Positions 1-64,000 of a DNA stretch of 64,000 bases are shown one piece after another. The stretch is taken from contig CM020519.1 of the NCBI GenBank assembly GCA_009823395.1, positions 14,946,501 through 15,010,500 on the forward strand, given 5' to 3'. Position 1 is the stretch's first letter; each line of letters starts with the position of its first letter. The stretch is from Thamnaconus septentrionalis (lineage: Eukaryota > Chordata > Actinopteri > Tetraodontiformes > Monacanthidae). The notes below the pieces were generated by a model. It saw only the letters and a list, made by a program, of their open reading frames with translations, was not told where the DNA came from and did no database searches. The position numbers were made by a program, and so were the translations under genes.

Positions 1-409
1 CTATGCTCCACTTTCGACGAGGAGTTTATTTCTTTTTAATCGGCAAATTTCAGGCTAAAGCTAAAAATCCTGCGGCGCAGCCGTTGATAATTTTTTTTTT
101 TTTTACGACGTCGCACACAAATGCTGCATTGTTCGGCACAGTCAGAGGTCTGATAGGTTTGCGTGATGAGTGGTTCGGAAAAACAAGTGCTCGTCTGTTG
201 ACGAAAGTCAAGGCGCACAACGCACGAGGGGACTTCAGAAGCGCTTCTTGAAAATGTTACACAATGAAGAGACTATGAAACACACTCAACAACAAACACT
301 GGGGAAGTCATACGCTGATATTCACTCTTAATGATTATCCAATTTATCCCAATATAAACCAAACTGTAAGCTTGCTGGTGGCTGGACATGAAAGTTAGAT
401 GAACCTCAC

Positions 410-468
410 CTAACCTGGTTAGCCTAGCCTGGTTAGCCTAGCCTGGTTAGCCTAGCCTAGTTAGCTAG
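410..468. repeat. Minisatellite, ~15-bp unit
   Basis: CTGGTTAGCCTAGC repeated about three and a half times. The rest of the intron 1-4,381 outside the listed elements shows no exon; 1,128-1,165 is a small CTAGATT palindrome cluster. Confidence 0.8.
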
Positions 469-660
469 ACAACAACCAAACTCCTCCCTGTACTCTGCAC
501 TCTTTGCATTTTATTGGCCGCTGGCTGATGTTAGGTCATTTACGTGTACAATTTTATATATTATCCAAGTTTATTTGAATACAGTACACACCTATGAACA
601 TATTGTTCATATTTTAGGCCTGAGAAATGTTTTTTTTTTACTGCCACTGCTGGCCACTGC

Positions 661-708
661 AAATTCCCCCATTGTGGGACAATAAAGGCTTATCTTATCT
701 TATCTTTT
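661..708 (+). repeat. LINE 3' tail with (TTATC)n
   Basis: 'aaattcccccattgtgggacaataaagg' plus (cttat)n, the usual 3' end of a fish non-LTR retroelement. Confidence 0.65.
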
Positions 709-2389
709 TCTGTGAAGTATAATTTTGCCATTTGGAGGGTCAGACATAAGACAAGAAACAAGATGTTGAACATATGAGCCTTCTTTCCAAGCCCACGCTA
801 AACATGAATATACTCTCCCCACTAACAAAAAATACCTAAAAAGAAGAAATCAAAGTGAAATCAGAAGTTTTTTTGGGGGGGAAAAACATTCAAGAAATTA
901 TAATATGACAGGAAGGGATTCCAGCTACTGGAACTTGGAAACCTAATTGATCTGATTAGAGGAGCGAATCAGGTGGCTAATCATCGGTTTAGATTTCTGC
1001 TCGCACTTCTTTATTTCCATTATTTCAACAGCCTGTCTGGAAACATGGTGCTGGAGAGACACTTAGAACATGTAAAACAACAGCAAAGAATTCTGTAATT
1101 GTGGAGTCAAATGCCTCCAAAAACAACATAAGATTCTAGATTCTAGAATCTACAATCTAGATCTAGCTCATCTGATGGAAACACCTCCCAAACCGTCATT
1201 AAACTGAAATGGAAAAAAAATGCTCATCTGCTCCCAATCCCTGGCTGTAATTTACAGAGGATTACAGAAAGAGCTGCGGTTGTGGCACAGTGTAGTTTAT
1301 GTGGCTCCACATTTAGGCTTCTTGTGATGAAGAAATAATGGAGCCGACGTAAACGATGTCCTGAAAACGCTCCTCCCTCTCCGCAGACACAGCCGGCCTG
1401 GTCAGCTAGATTGGTTCTCCCCTGCCTCCCTCCCTCCCTCCGCACCTCTGACAGCCTAACAAAGGCCTGCAGTCTCATGCCGAGGCCCAACAAAGAGACA
1501 AAGCCCGGGCAGGGGTCCCCGATGAGGACGAGGACACAAGCGAAATGGATGGAAGGGGGAGAGGGAAGAAAAGAATGAAGGGCCGGAGGAGCAGCGAGTG
1601 TGTGAGCTCAGAGGTTGAATTTAACAAAGTCTGTGCTGACCGCGGGGGGGGGCTCAAACTCATTTAGAGGCTCAACTCTGACTGGTGTTCAGGCTCATCC
1701 CGATAAATACCAGGCTCTTCACCTTCTGTGAGCTCATCGTTACCCTTTCATGGGATTTGACACACGTTTACGCGTTACGTCATTTTGAAAATTTCGGCCA
1801 ACAAGGGTGTCTCCCGATTAGCAGTTCTCTTGAAATAATAATTTCTTTTTTCCACGTTATAGCTTCCAAGAACTGCTTTCAGCGTCAGCAGGGTGCCGTC
1901 TCCCGTGAAAATAAAGCAAGAGCTGAGCCTCTGATCTCGCTTTAAATCACAAAAGGGCAAAGTTTGCAGGCAGTGGGAGTAAATGTTCACCTTCAGGTTT
2001 AATTCCTGTAATCCTGCCGCATCCCCTGACATTTAGCTGTACTATGACAGAAGTAATTATGTGCTTGCCTTACTTTTGTGTTTTTTTTATTCTTGGTGTT
2101 GCACATTGTTTTTCTTTTTCAACTGAAAAGGTCAAAATAATTCAGTTTTCACCCAGGTGTTTATCCCCTTCTGACAACATCTTCTGGTTACCTTGTTGTT
2201 CGTCCCCTTCCAAACATGGGAAATACAGAAAAGCACCCGTTTTTCACAGGAAGCCTGACCCAAAGAAAGTCATGTTCATGTGTAACAGAGGACTCAAAAC
2301 ACAGTTACAATAAAATCTAAAGTCTGCGTATGTTTAGATTCTCATTGGATATTGGAGTAATTGTGTTGCTTCGTTTCAAAGTTATAGGG

Positions 2390-2470
2390 CAGGGGTGGGC
2401 ACACTATGGCCCGGGGGGCCATATACGGCCCAGTAAACTTTCTAATATGGCCCGCCACACTTGAGGAAAT
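2390..2470 (+). mobile_element. hAT-type terminus
   Basis: CAGGGGTGGGCACACTATGG, then cccggggggccatatacggcc: a common vertebrate hAT end. The second end was not found. Confidence 0.55.
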
Positions 2471-3454
2471 GATGTCAATAGTGAGCAAGTCACTAAATAG
2501 TGATATTTCATCCATTTTTTCAATGTTTTAAGAGTCATTTTAATAAAGAGCTAAATACACTGGGGCTTCAAAGACACTGATTTTGTTGTAACTTTGCTTT
2601 TAATCATTTTTAATTGACATTAATTGAATTAATTGAAGTCATGAAAACTGAATGAAACTTATAGTGCTATGTGAAGCCCTGATCAGTTAGATGAAGTTAC
2701 TTTACTGGGGGTGAGAATCTGCAGGTGTCATGAAGGTTTAACATGAACGCCCCCTTAACGGCAGTGGGGACGGCTGATTGGCTGCAGGACAATGCATGCC
2801 GTCAGATCCCTCCCCTCCCATATTTGACCTCCTCCTCCTCCTCCCCTGTCACGTCATCCCAGTCTGACCCAAACTCAACCCCTCCACGCCCGGCCCCACC
2901 CTCTGACTGGGACATATGGAGCTGTCTGAGACTTAAGCAGAGCTTTTTGCTGCTGGTTTTGGTGGTTTTGGTGGGGGCCGGTGTGCAGGTTTTAGAAGTC
3001 TGCCTGTCTTTCCACGGAGCAGCCCATCTGTTGCGGCGTGACAGAAGCAGGGATGGGAGGGGCCAGGGTTTGCAGATGACATGGGAAGTCACATGGTCCC
3101 TGACAGCTGCGAGGCACGGCTCGCCCACAACAGCAGGTGGATGGGTTCGCATTAGGGCGACTGTTTAATTACAGGCCCGCCACTTAAGGTCGCCCAGCAT
3201 TTAATGACGCTCATTAGCGCCGAGTGGCTTTCCTGCGGTGGCCCGGCCACTTGAAAGGTTAACAAGAGGCTCAAACTGAGCGAGTGCTGTAAAGACTCCG
3301 CAGCGAAAGCTCCGACAATGGCGGTGAAAGAGAAACGGAACGTTTCGAAAGGAGGGGTTTTGGCAACAACGCGAGTGTTTGTTCAACGTTTTTCTGCAGA
3401 GGTCGCGTTTGATCGCGTGAGTTCATCCAAGATCTGCAGCGACTGGGAATTTAT

Positions 3455-3980
3455 TAGTGGTGGGGTAAAAAAACATTGATTAAATTAGATTAATCGCGAT
3501 TATGACATTGCCAATTAAGACAATCATCGGGATTTAAAGCCAGCATGTGGCAGCATTCTGGGTTTTCAGAGGTTGAGGGGAAAAAGAAATTCGACAAAAG
3601 TCACACTGTATGTAAGTTGTGTCACGCCACAAACAAATATTGTGGGAACACGACGAACATGAGGAACCTATCGCCCGCTAGCACCCGCAGTTGGAAGGAA
3701 AGACAGAACATCCTCCAGTTGGTCCAAACCAGGCAACCATCCCCAACACCAGAACAAAGCTGCCAATACAGTCTGAAAGGCGAGGCCAATTACGAAGTCT
3801 AATGGGACTTTGTCGTTCGCGACTGTGCTGCGTTATGTTGCTTTGGATCTATGCATGTATATATACTGTTTGTGAATCGTGATAAATCGCGATTCTCGAT
3901 TAATTGCGATTAATTGCATCGTAGCCCTCTGAATCGGCATTGAATTGAATCGTCAGGTACCTAGCGATTCCCACCCCTAG
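3455..3980 (+). mobile_element. hAT element relic with BED zinc-finger remnant
   Basis: Ends TAGTGGTGGGG...CCCACCCCTAG with 'attaatcgcgatta' subterminal motifs. The plus-strand frame 3,545-3,802 gives W.HSGF and KSHTVCKLCHATNKYCGNTT, the BED-type C2H2 finger start of hAT transposases (CxxC). The His pair expected after NMRN is missing. Non-functional fragment. Confidence 0.7.
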
Positions 3981-4067
3981 AATACAGTACATGTGACATT
4001 GGTTGAAGGTTAAGTGAGATTTCAAAGAAGAAACAGCAAAATCAAGTTATCAATCAAGGCTACACTG

Positions 4068-4319
4068 AGCTTGCCAGTGAGCTATGGTGGCCTGCACACA
4101 CAAACATGGATACCTCATCCACCTTCTTCTTCGTTGGTTCTTCGTTTGATCTATGTATACTCTTATATTTAGAAGAACCGTTCTAAGGGTGGGAAACCCA
4201 AATTACTTTTATAGTACTGCGATTATGCACTTTTATTACTGTATTTATGGGCAGTATATTGAGTTTTTACCGATATGAAAATCATAAATCAAGCCAAATA
4301 TTACGCACTGGACCTTTAA
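4068..4319. mobile_element. MITE, TTAAAGG-TIR family, copy A (5'-truncated)
   Basis: 'gagcttgccagtgagctatggtggcctgc' through 'ccaaatattacgcactggacctttaa' match the right two-thirds of copies B and C. Left end missing. Confidence 0.8.
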
Positions 4320-4381
4320 GATCCCTGTGTAGCCCCTAGTGGGCGCTTAAATCAACCTCGACCCCTCCTCCTCCTCCTCAC

Positions 4382-63904
<59,523 letters not shown>

Positions 63905-64000
63905 CTAAATTTGACATGAGACAAGCAGGAACCTCAATTTAAAGGTGTTTATTTTGGACCTTGGAAGGACCTGGCAAAGTCAAAATGTTAAAGAAGGACA

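Noticed and set aside
1..4381. The next downstream syne1 exon (VKKLKET-type helix) in the first 4.4 kb
   Set aside because: No minus-strand segment with that pattern and matching phase was found; the intron must extend past position 1.

Overview
Organism and locus. The window looks like a compact ray-finned (teleost) fish genome. Introns are dense with Tc1-like fragments, hAT-like MITEs, LINE tails of the fish 'AATAAAG + short tandem repeat' type and long microsatellites, while coding exons sit on average about 0.8 kb apart. One gene fills the window. It runs on the minus strand from about 63.9 kb (5' side) to 4.4 kb (3' side), as roughly 75 small exons encoding about 5,200 residues, mostly spectrin repeats. 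The last two exons read as the nesprin-1 (SYNE1) segment next to the motif DCMEEINLFSENK, which I recall from human nesprin-1. I therefore call the gene syne1; which teleost copy (a or b) it is cannot be told. Both gene ends lie outside: no calponin-homology pair at the 5' side and no KASH tail at the 3' side.

Layout, in gene order. (1) 63.9-47.1 kb: 24 exons of weakly conserved spectrin repeats. They include a 795-nt exon with a charged insertion and end in a 1,239-nt exon coding a 413-residue low-complexity, non-spectrin stretch. (2) 43.8-44.2 kb: a CpG-rich block with a start codon, an upstream in-frame stop and a perfect donor, read here as an internal promoter and first exon of a shorter isoform. 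(3) 42.9-32.8 kb: well-formed spectrin repeats, including one 2,041-nt exon. (4) 32.2-28.8 kb: seven small exons coding an acidic, mostly non-spectrin linker. (5) 28.0-4.4 kb: regular spectrin repeats up to the nesprin-1 C-terminal block.

Reading-frame bookkeeping is strong: donor/acceptor phases match across almost every junction. The clear exception is exon 36860-37011, where a coding (GA)n tract is out of step by two bases. Transposons and microsatellites repeatedly lie right at splice sites. Three hAT-like MITEs with perfect 8-bp target duplications sit within about 25 nt of a donor or acceptor, and one of them duplicated the donor itself. I found no operon, CRISPR array, prophage or novel enzymatic system, no convincing second gene and no RNA gene.
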